DNA of 64,000 bases from Rhea pennata (Eukaryota > Chordata > Aves > Rheiformes > Rheidae), in assembly GCF_028389875.1 (NCBI RefSeq), contig NC_084687.1, positions 5,988,157-6,052,156 of the forward strand, read 5' to 3'. This document shows, one piece after another, positions 11,550-22,700 of this stretch (position 1 is the first letter of the stretch; the number at the start of each line of letters is the position of its first letter). A model generated the notes under the pieces. That model was not told the DNA's origin, did no database searches, and was given only the letters and a program-made list of their open reading frames with translations. Both the position numbers and the translations under genes were made by a program.

Positions 11550-14500
11550 GTAAGTACCGTTTTTCTTGCAAAACACGCAGACTGATGCTAATTTCTTTGG
11601 GCTATGAACTGAGTCAGCTTATATAGTGTGCAAGTCAAGACAACTTTGGGCTCTAGAGCTGTTCCTGCCATCCATGCCTGACCGGCTTCATCTCCTGCTC
11701 TGTCCTGCTTGGGTTTGTTTCCCATTAGTTACCTTATGCTTCAGATAACCATTCTCTGCCTCAGTTGGGAAAATTCGCACAGTAATCTGTGGCCAGCATG
11801 TGCTGCGAACGGCTTGCTGCAAATAGCTCTGACTGTGTTGTTCTAGTGTGGATGAGTCATAGTAAATCTCAAGCTGCAACACTACAGTTCAGCAGCTGTT
11901 ACAAAGTGTATTTAGAAACACAAGGACTTTCTAGAAACAGATGCTGTTCACCGTGGCCACTGCCAGGTTTGTTTAAGCAGAGTTCTAAGAACCGCAGAAG
12001 ATTTCTTATATTTCAAAGCTTTGATTGCAAGCTTGTTCGTCCCCACCCATGAGTAAAGCACTGGTGATATGTGTTGAGAAGAAAAGGAAATCACCTGTTT
12101 TACTAATCAAGAGCAGCAGAAAAGTGCAAATCTCACAGGCTGTTACAGAGCAAGGGGGAAAGCTTTTAAAGCGTGAAGTAAGTTTTAGAACTTGTGACAG
12201 CTGCAGCTACGTAACTTCCTGGTGCTTGATAATATCTGAAGTAAACCTAAAGTTTACATAAAACAGTAAATGTTACTTAAAAATTTTCTTTGAGTGCTAC
12301 ACAGTAAGTTCTGCTGGAGTGTCTCCCTCCCTTTATTTTTATGAGCTGTTAACTTAGGAGTGATTTGGACCCAACATTTATTCTTGTGATACTTTTATTT
12401 AAGCTTAGCAAAAACACAATGCAGGAACCTGAGAGCCGTTCATATGCCCCTAGTGGCAGCCCTCTCAAGGCATCTGAGGTGGGTTGTTCAGTTTATTATT
12501 GTCTGTAGGTAGCCACACTTTTTCTTTGATTTTTTTAGAGTTGAGGGATAGGGTAAGGGACCTACTGTGAGACAAGCTGATCTTGAATGATGGTTTATAC
12601 ATGCAGATAGAGACTCTCATAATCTGGGAATAAAACTTCAGAAATACAGTTAGGAGATCCAGCTGAACACTAGAGGTGGAGACCCACACAGAGTTTTCAA
12701 ATTTGTGTTTAAGTGCAACTGCCAGTTATATATAATGTTTTCCATAGCTAACTTGCAGCAAGATCATTTTTAAATAGGGCAAGGTAGCACAGATGCTAGG
12801 AACAGATGAGTCATTATGGAATAGTAGGGAACAGGAAAAATTTGGTAGTGACTAACCTAAATTACTGGTTACTTTTTACATGATTAATAAAAAACCCTCA
12901 AACTCCTAACAGCACACTAAGTACAGTGGAAAGTTCTTCTGCAATCATCCCACAGGCTGAAGCCTGTAGTTAGTAGATCAGAAGGCCCCTCGTGTTGGGG
13001 GGTAAAAAGATTAGCGTGACTTAGTGTTGGGCCACGAAAGCTCGCTGGAACGTGACTGTAATCTCCTTTGCTTTAGAACGATGATGGAACTTACACAGGC
13101 TTCATTAAAGTGCATCTGAAATTGCGCCGTCCCGTGACGGTACCAGCAGGGATCCGGCCACAGTCCATTTACGATGCCCTCAAAGAGGTGAACCTGGCTG
13201 ACATGACAGACAAGAGAACTTCTTTCTACTTGCCGCTAGATGCCATCAAGCAGCTCCACATTAGCAGTACAACCACGGTGAGCGAGGTGATCCAGGGGCT
13301 CCTGAAGAAATTCATGGTGGTGGATAATCCTCAGAAGTTTGCACTTTTCAAGGAGATGAGGAAAGATGGGCAAGGTGAGTTTATGCCTTAGAGTAGCAAA
13401 ACAGAGGTGGGAAGGTAGAACTGTTTTTCTTGGATGTGTCAGCTTTTCTACAGCTGATAGCTTTGCTTACTATTTTGTGTTACAGAAACACTGGGTTCCC
13501 TAACTAAGCCCTTTTACGCTAGGTGTTGTACTGTCCTCTCCTGCTCTCCGAAGGCTATTGAGTAAAAAGAACTATAGACCAGTGGTGGTAGAAGTAGAGT
13601 TCTGTTCTCCATTTGTGAAACTGGATTTAGAAAAAATAGCTGTGCTACCCATGCTGGTCCAGAGTGTCTGTGACAGACAGAATCACCAGATATCCAGTGG
13701 TTCAAACCAGTGCTTTAATTAAGAGTTATCTGCCTGTATTTTTACTCTAAGTAGACTTTCTATTTTGTTAAAGTGAACTTCAAACATGTCATTCACTGAG
13801 GATCAGGCTGGCAAAATTTCTTATGAAAAGTGTGCTATAAAAGCATCTGGTCTAGGACTTGCAGTGGTGTGTCAGACAGTCATGTCTAAATTTTGTATCA
13901 ATAAATGGCCTGATGTCCAGAAAATGTTAAACTGCTCCTGTGTTTTTTGAAGTTAATTAGGAATTATGAGTTTCAAAATGGGGTTAAAGTCCTGTTAATC
14001 CACTTAGGTCCTAAAATACAGATTGTTAAACACGTCAGATAGCTGCTATTTCCATCATGATCCTAAGCAGTATGAACCACTAGTACATGTTCAAGTTAAC
14101 TGCCCTGGTACCCAATGGCTCACTGTGGATGTCTTCCTTTGCAGTTCTCTTCCAGAAGCTCCCTCTAACAGAGTATCCCTTGTATCTCCGGCTGCTGGCT
14201 GGCCCTGACACAGATGTTCTCAGTTTTGTGCTGAAGGAAAATGAAACAGGGGAAGTTGAGGTATGTCTGTGACTCTTTCCCTTGGCTTTTACATGAATGT
14301 TAAAAGCTTCACCAGAACACATGGCAACGTTAAATGAACCTGAGATTTACAGCAGAAGCAGCACAGGCTGACATCGTGGCACACAAGCAAGTTCTCTCGC
14401 TCTGGTGTTGGTTTTATCTTCTAAAATACGGAGTTTAATACTCTTTTCTCTAAAGTTAATTTTTTATCAACTTGAATGGGCTGCTTGGACCTTACATACT

Positions 14501-15656
14501 TTCTGAGAAATGTTTTTACTATTTATTGCTCATAAATTATGATGATTTTTAAGGAATTAAACTTGAGCTGAGAAAATGCTGAGGCTGGTTTTGATGGCCA
14601 AACCATAATCTGTTTACGGAACTAAGCAACCGTCCCAACGTTAATCCTCAATAATTAGATTAGCTAAATACTGCTATAACTAATCCACTAATTTAAATAG
14701 AAGCTAGGGACATTCAGGTAGCAAACTGACAATCAGCTTTTAGTTGCAGTAATGCTCCACATCATGACAAATGCAAATGTTAGTAACTGCAGTAGCCCAT
14801 GGAAATCTGCCCCCTGAACTGGGGAGAGTCTCCAGCTCAGAGCTGTACAGGGCATGTGCCACGCAGCTAGAGAAGTCAGGCTGTGGTTAGTAAAGATGCT
14901 ACAGGAATGCTAACTTTTCCGCTGTAGTTGTCAAGAGACTCAAAGTAGTGTTTACTAAGTGATCTGTATCATCAGCTTGTGGCCAGCATTTCCACCCTGT
15001 GTAACCCCCTGACAACACTGGTTTTGAAGTGAACAGCCAGAGAAGCTTGACTCCTGGGGTCCTATGTAAAGAGCTTTATTGCAGCACCTACAGTCGGGAT
15101 AATTTTGCCATTAAGTAAGAGTTGCACTGGCTCCTGCTAGTTAATGTTGCCTGCTGGGAGCTCGCTCCCTCTTTTTAAGAAGGGCAGATGAATGCTAGGT
15201 CAACTATTTGCCTATATATTTAAATTCCTTTAGGGAACTGGACCATCCCTTGCAGTGGAAGCTTTGATCCACCTAAGATTTCTATTAGGACTGCAGTCTC
15301 GGGGGCTCGATACTGTGATAGTCCTATATGTTGCAGCCCATTATCCTGGCTTTCTCACAACATGACACCTTAAGCTAAGCTATGTGGAGGTCAGATACAC
15401 ATTTAAATGTCTTTTATTGTTCCTCTTTGCCGAATCAGGAAACAACAAGCACTACAGTAAAATGGTGTGTGCTTACTTTCCCTCTGTTTTGCTGTTCCTG
15501 CAGTGGGACGCATTCTCCATCCCAGAGCTACAGAACTTCTTAATGATACTGGATAAAGAAGAAAAGGACAAAATCCAGCAAGTACAAAGGAAGTATGAGA
15601 AGTTTAAACAAAGACTGCAACAGACCTTGAAAGAAGCAGGAGGCAAGCCTGGATAA
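11436..15656 (+). CDS. RASSF5: RASSF5 (NORE1/RAPL), 3' four coding exons; 5' end outside window
   Basis: Ras-association domain family 5 is a non-enzymatic effector of GTP-loaded Ras and Rap1 that binds MST1/2 kinases through its SARAH helix; the short RAPL form links Rap1 to integrin adhesion in lymphocytes. Coding exons are 11436-11549, 13077-13374, 14145-14260 and 15504-15656, all with AG/GT borders and compatible phases, giving 226 residues plus TAA. Motifs include QEIKQKIEKYN, HLKLRRPVTVPAG, KRTSFYLPLDAIKQLHISS, PLYLRLLAGPDT and WDAFSIPELQNF. Counting within this partial protein, the RA fold covers about residues 45-172 and the SARAH helix about 178-225. The human protein is nearly identical over the RA fold. 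The N-terminal exons (proline-rich and C1 domain of NORE1A, or the RAPL first exon) were not found and presumably lie upstream. The gene is convergent with EIF2D. Confidence 0.95.
11550..13076 (+). other. RASSF5 intron
   Basis: 1.5 kb of AT-rich intron. I see no repeat, RNA gene or extra exon in it. Confidence 0.8.
13077..13374 (+). CDS. RASSF5: RASSF5 coding exon, core of the RA domain
   Basis: A 298-nt exon (acceptor tgctttag, donor gtgagt) that ends in phase 1. It encodes the most conserved part of the Ras-association fold, including GFIKVHLKLRRPVTVPAG and STTTVSEVIQGLLKKFMVV. Confidence 0.96.
13375..14144 (+). other. RASSF5 intron
   Basis: 770 bp between the two RA-domain exons. Nothing recognisable apart from an intronic AATAAA near 13900. 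Confidence 0.8.
14145..14260 (+). CDS. RASSF5: RASSF5 coding exon, end of the RA domain
   Basis: A 116-nt exon (acceptor ctttgcag, donor gtatgt) encoding LFQKLPLTEYPLYLRLLAG and VLSFVLKENETGEVE. It ends in phase 0, directly before the SARAH exon. Confidence 0.95.
14261..15503 (+). other. RASSF5 last intron
   Basis: 1.24 kb of AT-rich intron; I see nothing in it. Confidence 0.8.
15504..15656 (+). CDS. RASSF5: RASSF5 last coding exon, SARAH domain and stop
   Basis: A 153-nt coding segment after acceptor gttcctgcag. It encodes the complete 50-residue SARAH helix (WDAFSIPELQNFLMILDKEE ... GGKPG, then TAA). SARAH helices mediate heterodimerisation with MST1/2. Confidence 0.96.
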   Translation, partial: WDAFSIPELQNFLMILDKEEKDKIQQVQRKYEKFKQRLQQTLKEAGGKPG

Positions 15657-16521
15657 TTGTTCAGGAGGCACACAGAGTCAGACTAAGCTAGGTATTATTT
15701 TTAAAATGAAAAGACACTTCTCAGGACACCTTATAGTGGTCACTCACTGTCCCTCCTCATCCTTCCATTATGGACCGGCATATAGTAACCATAAAATGAA
15801 CATAACTGCATTTTATTCTTCTGAAATCTCTTATCACAGGACCAGAGCCAGTCAAAGAATGGGAAGCCCATTTAAAAATGTGGGCCCTCAACAAACCAAC
15901 ACAGCTGCTCGTTAACTTTTGGTTTTAACTGAACCATCAGGTGAAGAAACATCATGGAAAATGTTAATGAACGTTAAACCCAATAGGAACATCTGCTGGC
16001 TAATTGTTTTGAACAGGGTCAACCTACTGTTCACACTCCTCCCAGCAACTTGCTTTTCTTGTTTCAAGGTGCTGCAGCTGCATTGTGTGTCTATGTGGCA
16101 GAGTTCTCTCATTTCGTAAGTAGAGCACAGGAAGCAGCAGATAAAGTGGAGGAGGTTTTTGCACCAAATCACATGGGTGTTGCAGCTGTAACTGAGGCCA
16201 AACAGTGTGTTGTTCAGTGCTAAGTTAACCAATGACATGTAAAGTTGTGTTGCCAAGGCAGCTGCAACACAACAGTCTTTTAGTAAGGATTATTGAAATT
16301 TAGTAAAGGAAATGTCATCTATTATTTTCATCCTAATTAACATTTAATTTTAAAAAAAAAAGCTTTGAAGTCAAATTAAAGTAAATATTCCTGATGCTTA
16401 GCTTAGCTGGCCTGCATTTTACCAGTTTTCTACTCTGTAGGAATTGGGGATCAGTGTTTTAAGAAATTCTGTTTGAAAAGCGTAAAGATGACAGCTGGGG
16501 CATGGGACAAGGGTTTGGTAT

Positions 16522-16606
16522 AGAACATCACAGAATTGCAGAATGGTTGAGGTTGGAAGGGACCTCTGGAGATCATCTAGTTCAACCCCCTGCTCAAGCA
16601 GAAATG
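16522..16606 (-). mobile_element. CR1 LINE 3' fragment in the RASSF5 3'UTR
   Basis: The plus strand reads cacagaattgcagaatggtt, then gaggttggaagggacctctg and gagatcatctagttcaaccc. This is the reverse complement of a CR1 3' end with its ATTCTGTG-type terminal repeat, so the element is antisense to RASSF5. About 80 bp, 5'-truncated. Confidence 0.88.
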
Positions 16607-17598
16607 TCTAGCAATAATTACCTAAGACTAATCCAGAAAAGCTCAAACACCATTTTTATAACTCAAACTGATCTTATACTATGAACAAGTTGGGAACTGA
16701 GGGAGAAGAGCTCCCACGGAGGCCAGGGTGTGGATGTGTGAGTCACACCTGGAGCATGGACTGCCTCTGCAGGAAATGCTTAGCACCAGGAAGAGGGAGG
16801 GAACTATTAGCCTCAGATGCTTTCCTCCCGCCACCCTCTTATACCATGTTTCTTCTTGGTACATCTCCCCCTTGCAGTGCTGGCCCACCATTCCTGCCAG
16901 TAGCTTGCCTCTGCTGCTCTGCTTGTATCCAATTTGATCAGATCTTTTTGCATATACAGGAGGGATACTAGGCTGTGTTTTGTGCTTGGAATTAGGGGAG
17001 GAAAATAAACTGCTCTCCCTCGTGCAGTGCTCCCATTGTTGGCATACACATGCACCCCTCAGCCTTCACAGAGATCAACTGGCTGGAGCTGGAGTGTCAG
17101 GCACTGCCCCTAGCTCCCTCTAGAGACCCCGAGCTCATTGACTTGGCATCATCACTGCTGGAGTGCAAGGGATGCTCCAGGAATGCTGAGCTGAGAGATG
17201 ACTTCCCCAGGTTTGTGTGTAGTGCTTTATACTGAGCACACTGTGTGCAGCGAATTTCAGTCTTCCCTCTGTTTATATAGGACACAACAACAACATGTAA
17301 CAGGAAAATGGAAAGTTAAAACTAGCCACATTCAGATGGAGCTTGTGAAATGGTTTTATATAGACTTGGTGAACCAAGTGTCCCTTTGAACTCACTGTAG
17401 AGACTGCCATGATTTCACTTGGGTGAAATGGGAAGGGAGGGAACAGGTTACTGGCAGGACAGACAACTTGGAAGAGTCTAAAATTTACCTCAGTGCCTTT
17501 TTTCCTCAAGTGTAAAAATTTTACATTTGGGCTTAGGAGGAAGTTGGAAAGGGTTTTTGTCAAGAGGCCTTGTCTCAAGCCCTGCCATTCCTACTCCT

Positions 17599-17634
17599 CC
17601 CCCCCCCCAAAAAAAAAAAAAAACAAAAAAAAAA
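17599..17634. repeat. C10/A15 homopolymer junction in RASSF5 3'UTR
   Basis: A run of 10 C (17599-17608) passes directly into 15 A (17609-17623) and then further A-rich sequence. It is prone to length error in both the genome and the assembly. Confidence 0.85.
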
Positions 17635-18083
17635 ACAACCTAAAGCACTGTTGTGATGAGGCTGCTTTTGTCTGTACAGGGAAGAGGAACTGTTTGCTTT
17701 TTTCTTCAAGGTGACTGGGATTTTCTTTTTCCAGATTTATACTTGAGTATGTTTGTTATTTTTGTTTATAAACCATAAGATAGCAACTGCATCACTTCAA
17801 GCCCCTCAGTTTGTATAAATGCCACTTTGTGCAAGCTCAGTTCCAGCTCACATTTTAATCAGTAGTGCAGAAAGGGTTGCTAACATGGCTATGGCCTCTG
17901 ATGTACAGTGCAAGAAGGGCCTCCCAGCTGTACTGTATTCTCTACCCAGATGACCTTTAACAACGTGGCACCAGCCCAACTAGAGCAGCAATTTTTTCGT
18001 GCTCTGGAGCTGTGTTTGCCCATTTGTAAGAATACTTATTACTTCACTGTGCACTTGTGAAGTAATTTAAGTAACAGTCATCT

Positions 18084-18107
18084 AGCGCTTTGAGTCTTGA
18101 AAGCGCT
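18084..18107 (+). repeat. Hairpin agcgcttt/aaagcgct in RASSF5 3'UTR
   Basis: Perfect 8-bp arms (18084-18091 and 18100-18107) with an 8-nt loop, followed by gtataaata. The phrase AAGCGCTrTATAAAT recurs in old vertebrate interspersed repeats, so this may be a relic of one. Confidence 0.5.
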
Positions 18108-18785
18108 GTATAAATACTTCTGTTCAGTCAAGAGGAAGAACACTGCGAAAACTGCCATGGGTTCTGAGAAGCAAGATTCAGAAGCTTGTTTTAGAACCCC
18201 TTAGATTTCTGGTTAAAAGTTGTAAGGGGGTTTCTTTTATTGTTGTTTTCTACTAGACTTTCAGTGACTGTCTCCCTCTCCCATCCTAGAACCCAGCATG
18301 TCTTAGACATTTTGTAGAAGGCATGGCTTCTTATGCAATTACTGTGAATGCTGCTGAAAACCTCCTGCAAAGAGGGGGGCTGTTTCTTTTGGTTTTTAAA
18401 GATATGGGGCATTTGAAGAATAAGTAGATTTTGAAACTCAAATTCTCAACAGTCAGTTGACCTGTGCCAGGGCACAAGTCTAGGATAGGAGTGTTGGCCC
18501 CTTCCTTAAGCGCAAAGTACTGTTGGCAGTGCCTTTGGTTAGTAAATTGTGTTGCCTAGTTTCTGTGAATTTATTTTTCAGGTCTATTGTAAAACATGTA
18601 AAATAATATGTAAAGAATGGAATAGTAAAGCTTCTATGGCAAAGTGAAATGCATTTTTGCAATGCTGTAATTTATTTTTACTACTCCCTGGTAATTCTAT
18701 GGCATTTTTAAAAAATGTCTCACTTCCAGCTTTTTTGAAAGTTCTGAAATTATTTGTTCATATACAGACAGTGTAAAAGAAAGAT

Positions 18786-18811
18786 AATAAAACTGTCAGT
18801 AATTAAATAAA
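18786..18811 (+). terminator. RASSF5 distal poly(A) signals
   Basis: Two AATAAA hexamers 20 nt apart (18786-18791 and 18806-18811) are followed by T/G-rich sequence. They are the last good plus-strand signals before the convergent EIF2D gene. Confidence 0.55.
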
Positions 18812-18835
18812 TCTCTTCTGACTTATTTATCTGGT

Positions 18836-19455
18836 GCCCTCCTGTGGTACTTTCATGTATTAAGCCTAAATACAGAAATCTATCCTAGAGGTGAATTCAA
18901 GCTTCTTAACCCTACTGTAAAGTGTTTAAAGTTTAAGCTTCAACTAAAGTAGTACAGAGCACGTACCCCTGTGAAGAAACTCCAAGCGTTCCATCAATCT
19001 AATTTGCAGCCAAACTTATGTCTTAGTATGTATATAGGTTTGACAGAGCTAGTGTCCATGCCTACCCATGATAAAATAGTTTATACATGCAAAAAAAAGT
19101 ATATATAAAAATAATGTAAAATTTATAAAATTACAGCTAATCTAGAGTTAATTTTCAGTGTTTGTTGAAACGTGTGGTATTAATAACTATTTAATTGTTT
19201 AAAAGGATAAAATCTAAACCCAAATGTTTTTACTTTTGACTGAGATAGTCTATGGTACAACATACTGGCATGTTTTAAGACAATACTAGGAATGTACTTT
19301 GCTTATATTTTGGTTGTTTGAAGTTATATTGCCATATTTTTGTCACAAGCAGCAAAGCAAGAACATTAAAATAGACAAAAGCCACTCTAGGCAGGAAACC
19401 AGTGCACCACTGGGAACTTGCAGTAAATATCTGGAAAAGGATAATGCTGTTTTTT
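18836..19455. other. Convergent intergenic gap RASSF5/EIF2D
   Basis: About 600 bp of very AT-rich DNA between the two inferred 3' ends. No gene or repeat was recognised. Confidence 0.6.
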
Positions 19456-19642
19456 TCCCAGCCTTTTATTTTTATGAAAAATGGACAGCTAGAGCAATAT
19501 TATTATTTGGGTGAATTCTAGACATTACAAAAATCCGTAACTCGTCTTTGCATGAACAGGGCCTGTATATTATCCTTGATCTGTAGGCACAACGTTTTTA
19601 TAAATAACGAGATCTGAATAATTCTTACACTAGGTTTTTGTC
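19456..19642 (-). other. EIF2D: EIF2D 3'UTR with poly(A) signal
   Basis: A minus-strand AATAAA (plus TTTATT at 19465-19470) lies about 175 nt downstream of the stop, giving a short 3'UTR. The cleavage site is inferred. Confidence 0.55.
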
Positions 19643-19713
19643 CTACTTCTTCCGGCCAAGCTTTGGAGCTTTCTCAAGGCCTTGAATATATTTCCGAGGT
19701 AGCTGGTATTCTT
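19643..19713 (-). CDS. EIF2D: EIF2D last coding exon
   Basis: 71 nt encoding EEYQLPRKYIQGLEKAPKLG, then RKK and TAG. Human has EEYQLPRKHIQGLEKALKPG, then KKK. Confidence 0.95.
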
Positions 19714-22700
19714 CTGCAATATAACCAAGAGTTCATTTCAGGTAAGTATTTAGAGTTGAAGAGTTAACATTGTATCTTGCTATAGCCAGTCCTGGCCTGG
19801 TTCCAGTAGAGACTTACCTAGCAGCATCTTGGCCAGATGGTGGACTTGATTGCCTTGGATCTGGACCTGAACCCTGTCTTTTGTTCCTGGTGTTGGGGTG
19901 ATTGTGGCACTGGCCTGTACTCTCTGTTGCAGGATGTTGGCAACACACTGGGGGTCTAGACCATAGAGCTCAAGGTTCTTGATAATTGTCACCTGCAGGT
20001 TTTAATAATTATTACGAATGTCACTGCTGTATGTATCAGTAAATCATGTCCCACTCAACCCAGAAAAGCAAGCTGCCAAAGCCGCTTTCAGAATCCAGGC
20101 TTCTGCTCAAAACTTATCATTTTAATTCTGACTTTACCTTCTTATTTGATGATCTCTGTGCTATGGTTATGCTGATGGGCTCAATGTTTCCTTTCCTCAC
20201 AACAGGTTCTTGTCCAAAAAATGTCACCTGGTGCAAGGGCTGCAGTCGTTCAAGGCACCTGAACAAAATACATCCAATTAGTCTATCCTGTACAGCAAGA
20301 TAGATGTTACCTTCTTTCACTTCTCTCACAGGTTTTTGAGATTATGTGAAAGCCAAGATTCTAATGGTGTGTAAGAAGAATCTAGATCTTAAGAAGGCAA
20401 TGCATGATGATCTCATGCAAGACTTGCATCCTAGACATTATTTTAAAGGAAGGGACTGATTTTAAAAAAAAGGCTAGTCCACTGACTTGGAAAAAAATCT
20501 AGCTTAGATCATTACTGGTAGAATTTTACAGCTTGATTCTTGTAGATGATAAGTATCTTTAACTGAGTTAAATATTGTTCAGGCAGACAAGTGAAGCAAC
20601 TTCAGTTTAAAATTCAGCATAAACTATGCTACTGTCCTATGAACAAACTTATTTTCAGAAAGAAAGGAGGCTGCAGATGTTCAGAAGCATTCTGTGATCA
20701 AGAAACTCAAGGCAAGTAAAAATTTGAGCCATTCAGGCAGAGTTTTTCAGGATTTTTAAACAATAGTGTGTCAGATACTAGTACCTCTTGGAACTAAAAA
20801 GTGATTTTAGGCTAAAAAGGCAGAAGTCATGCTGCCACTTGCAATCAGGTTATGGTGAAAACAAAACTGGGGTCCCTGATGGCCTTTTTGTGAACCTCAG
20901 TTCCTTTGTGCTATACTATGAAAGAAGACAGATATATGTCAAGTTTAGAATCCCTTAGACAGAAAAAAACTTGAACATAAAAGTTATTGCTGCTGTCTAA
21001 AAGGGGGATGTTCAACTCTCTGTTGCAAAGGATGGATTTATAAATATGTACATACAAATTACATACAGAACCAGACACTTGTTTGTTCAATAGGTTTTCC
21101 CTAGTAAACATTTAGCAGGTAAACAATAAAAGGCAGTTAATACAATATGTTTGTTAAGTAGTAAAGAGTGACGTAAAACAACTTCAGTATTTAGACTGAA
21201 TACCAATAAAAGTGAAGGTATTTTTATTTTACAGATAGGAAGTTACAACTTAGGCAGCTCTAATAACATGGGACTTTGAGTTATATGCTATTCATCCATG
21301 TAATATTAAAATAGTACATTGAAAAAGTCACCTGCTCAGGAGGTCATCCCATTTAAGGTTTGTGATTTCATCTTGTTCTGATTTATCTAACAGGCAGTCG
21401 CACAAAATGGCATTCACTTTTACAAAGCTAAAACAGAAAAACACACGCATTAGGCACAAACAAATTCATGTTTTGCTCTACTATCAGTATCTCCTTTGGA
21501 AACAGGGTAGGAAAACTTTCACATTACTTACTTTTTGTTTGTTTCATCAACCAACTCATTAGTTTTCACGTAGTTAATGATGATGTTTCTCACCTCACTG
21601 CTTGACAGGATGCTGCCTTTTCTAGAAGAGAAGGAGAACTTTATTGCTACTTTAAGAAACAGATGTGCCAGACTCACTAAGTAGACAGAAGATAGCAACC
21701 ACACAACTACATTCAGTACCAACAGCTCAATACTGAAATAAATCTGCTAAGAAGTAATTTCTTGTTCCACTTCAGCTGTTGTATGTGAGATGAAAGGGCC
21801 ATAGCAGTAATTATACTGATTCTAAAACCCTTGGCTCCAAGAGCCTGGGAGGATGACCCTAACGGCACGAGATAAAGCCAGAGCACTGTGGATAACTTGT
21901 GTAGAAATGCTACTCAGTTGAAGAAAGGCTGCCAATAACCACTATTTAAATTACATCACAACAGTCAAGATCTGGGAACAATGAGGCAAATGAGTTCTTC
22001 AAATCACCAAAGTACCCTCTTTTCAGTTTGACTATTCAGTAAACTATATTGTGGGTGGGCAGAACCCACCTAATCCAATAGCAAATTTTGTATTTGCACT
22101 ATCATCTCCTCAGCTGTGGAAGGAGTGATGTGAATACCTGCTGAATGCATTTGTCACAGCCTCTTCTCTTTCTTCACTTTGTGAAGCAATGAATATCTTC
22201 TTGATTGCTATTACCATTCCTGATAGCATCACAGGGCTATCCATGTGAAGACTAAGGGAAAGGCTGCCCAGCTTGCAAATGTGGCAGCAGCAGCATGGGT
22301 TTGTTAGCCTCTCTCTTCACCTAACCATGGTTTTATCTTACTTTTCAAATGCTCACCTGTGTCCAGATTCCTGAAAGAGTGGGAGCATTTTTGCTGATAT
22401 CCCATAAAGTGGTATGATTTCAGGAGCATGGTACAATTGTTCTCTATCTTCACTCTTGCTCTCTTGGGCAACAGAGGCTGAAGAAAATCCTTCAGGTACT
22501 AAAAATGCTTTAATGCTGAAACAGTAATTAGTTGGTAGAGTGAAAGGAATGAAACTTATCACTTCTGTTTCATGAGAAACTAAAACCTAGTAGAACCACA
22601 CAAAAAAAAAAAAAAGCTTTCTGGTCTGTTGTACAGTATGTTAGTTCATCGCCATGGAGCCTGTTTCAGGGGATCAAAGAAGCTGGTTGAGGCTTCTAAC

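Larger units (their letters stand above)
15657..18835 (+). other. RASSF5: RASSF5 3'UTR (inferred extent)
   Basis: No coding sequence continues after the TAA. Candidate poly(A) signals AATAAA lie at 17004-17009, 18786-18791 and 18806-18811; the last pair, followed by a T/G-rich stretch, is the best distal end. The UTR carries a CR1 fragment near 16.55 kb, a C10/A15 homopolymer junction at 17599-17623 and a short hairpin at 18084-18107. Its length would fit the long human RASSF5 3'UTR. The end point is inferred. Confidence 0.6.
20259..22356 (-). other. EIF2D introns 10, 11 and 12
   Basis: Introns are 21622-22356, 21428-21531 (only 104 bp) and 20259-21331. No further features were seen. Introns 13 (19993-20137) and 14 (19714-19817) are also very short. 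Confidence 0.75.

Noticed and set aside
13110-13391. Open frame reading through the RASSF5 exon donor to a stop at 13391
   Set aside because: A good gtgagt donor lies at 13375 and the next exon continues the family sequence in phase, so this is read-through into the intron.
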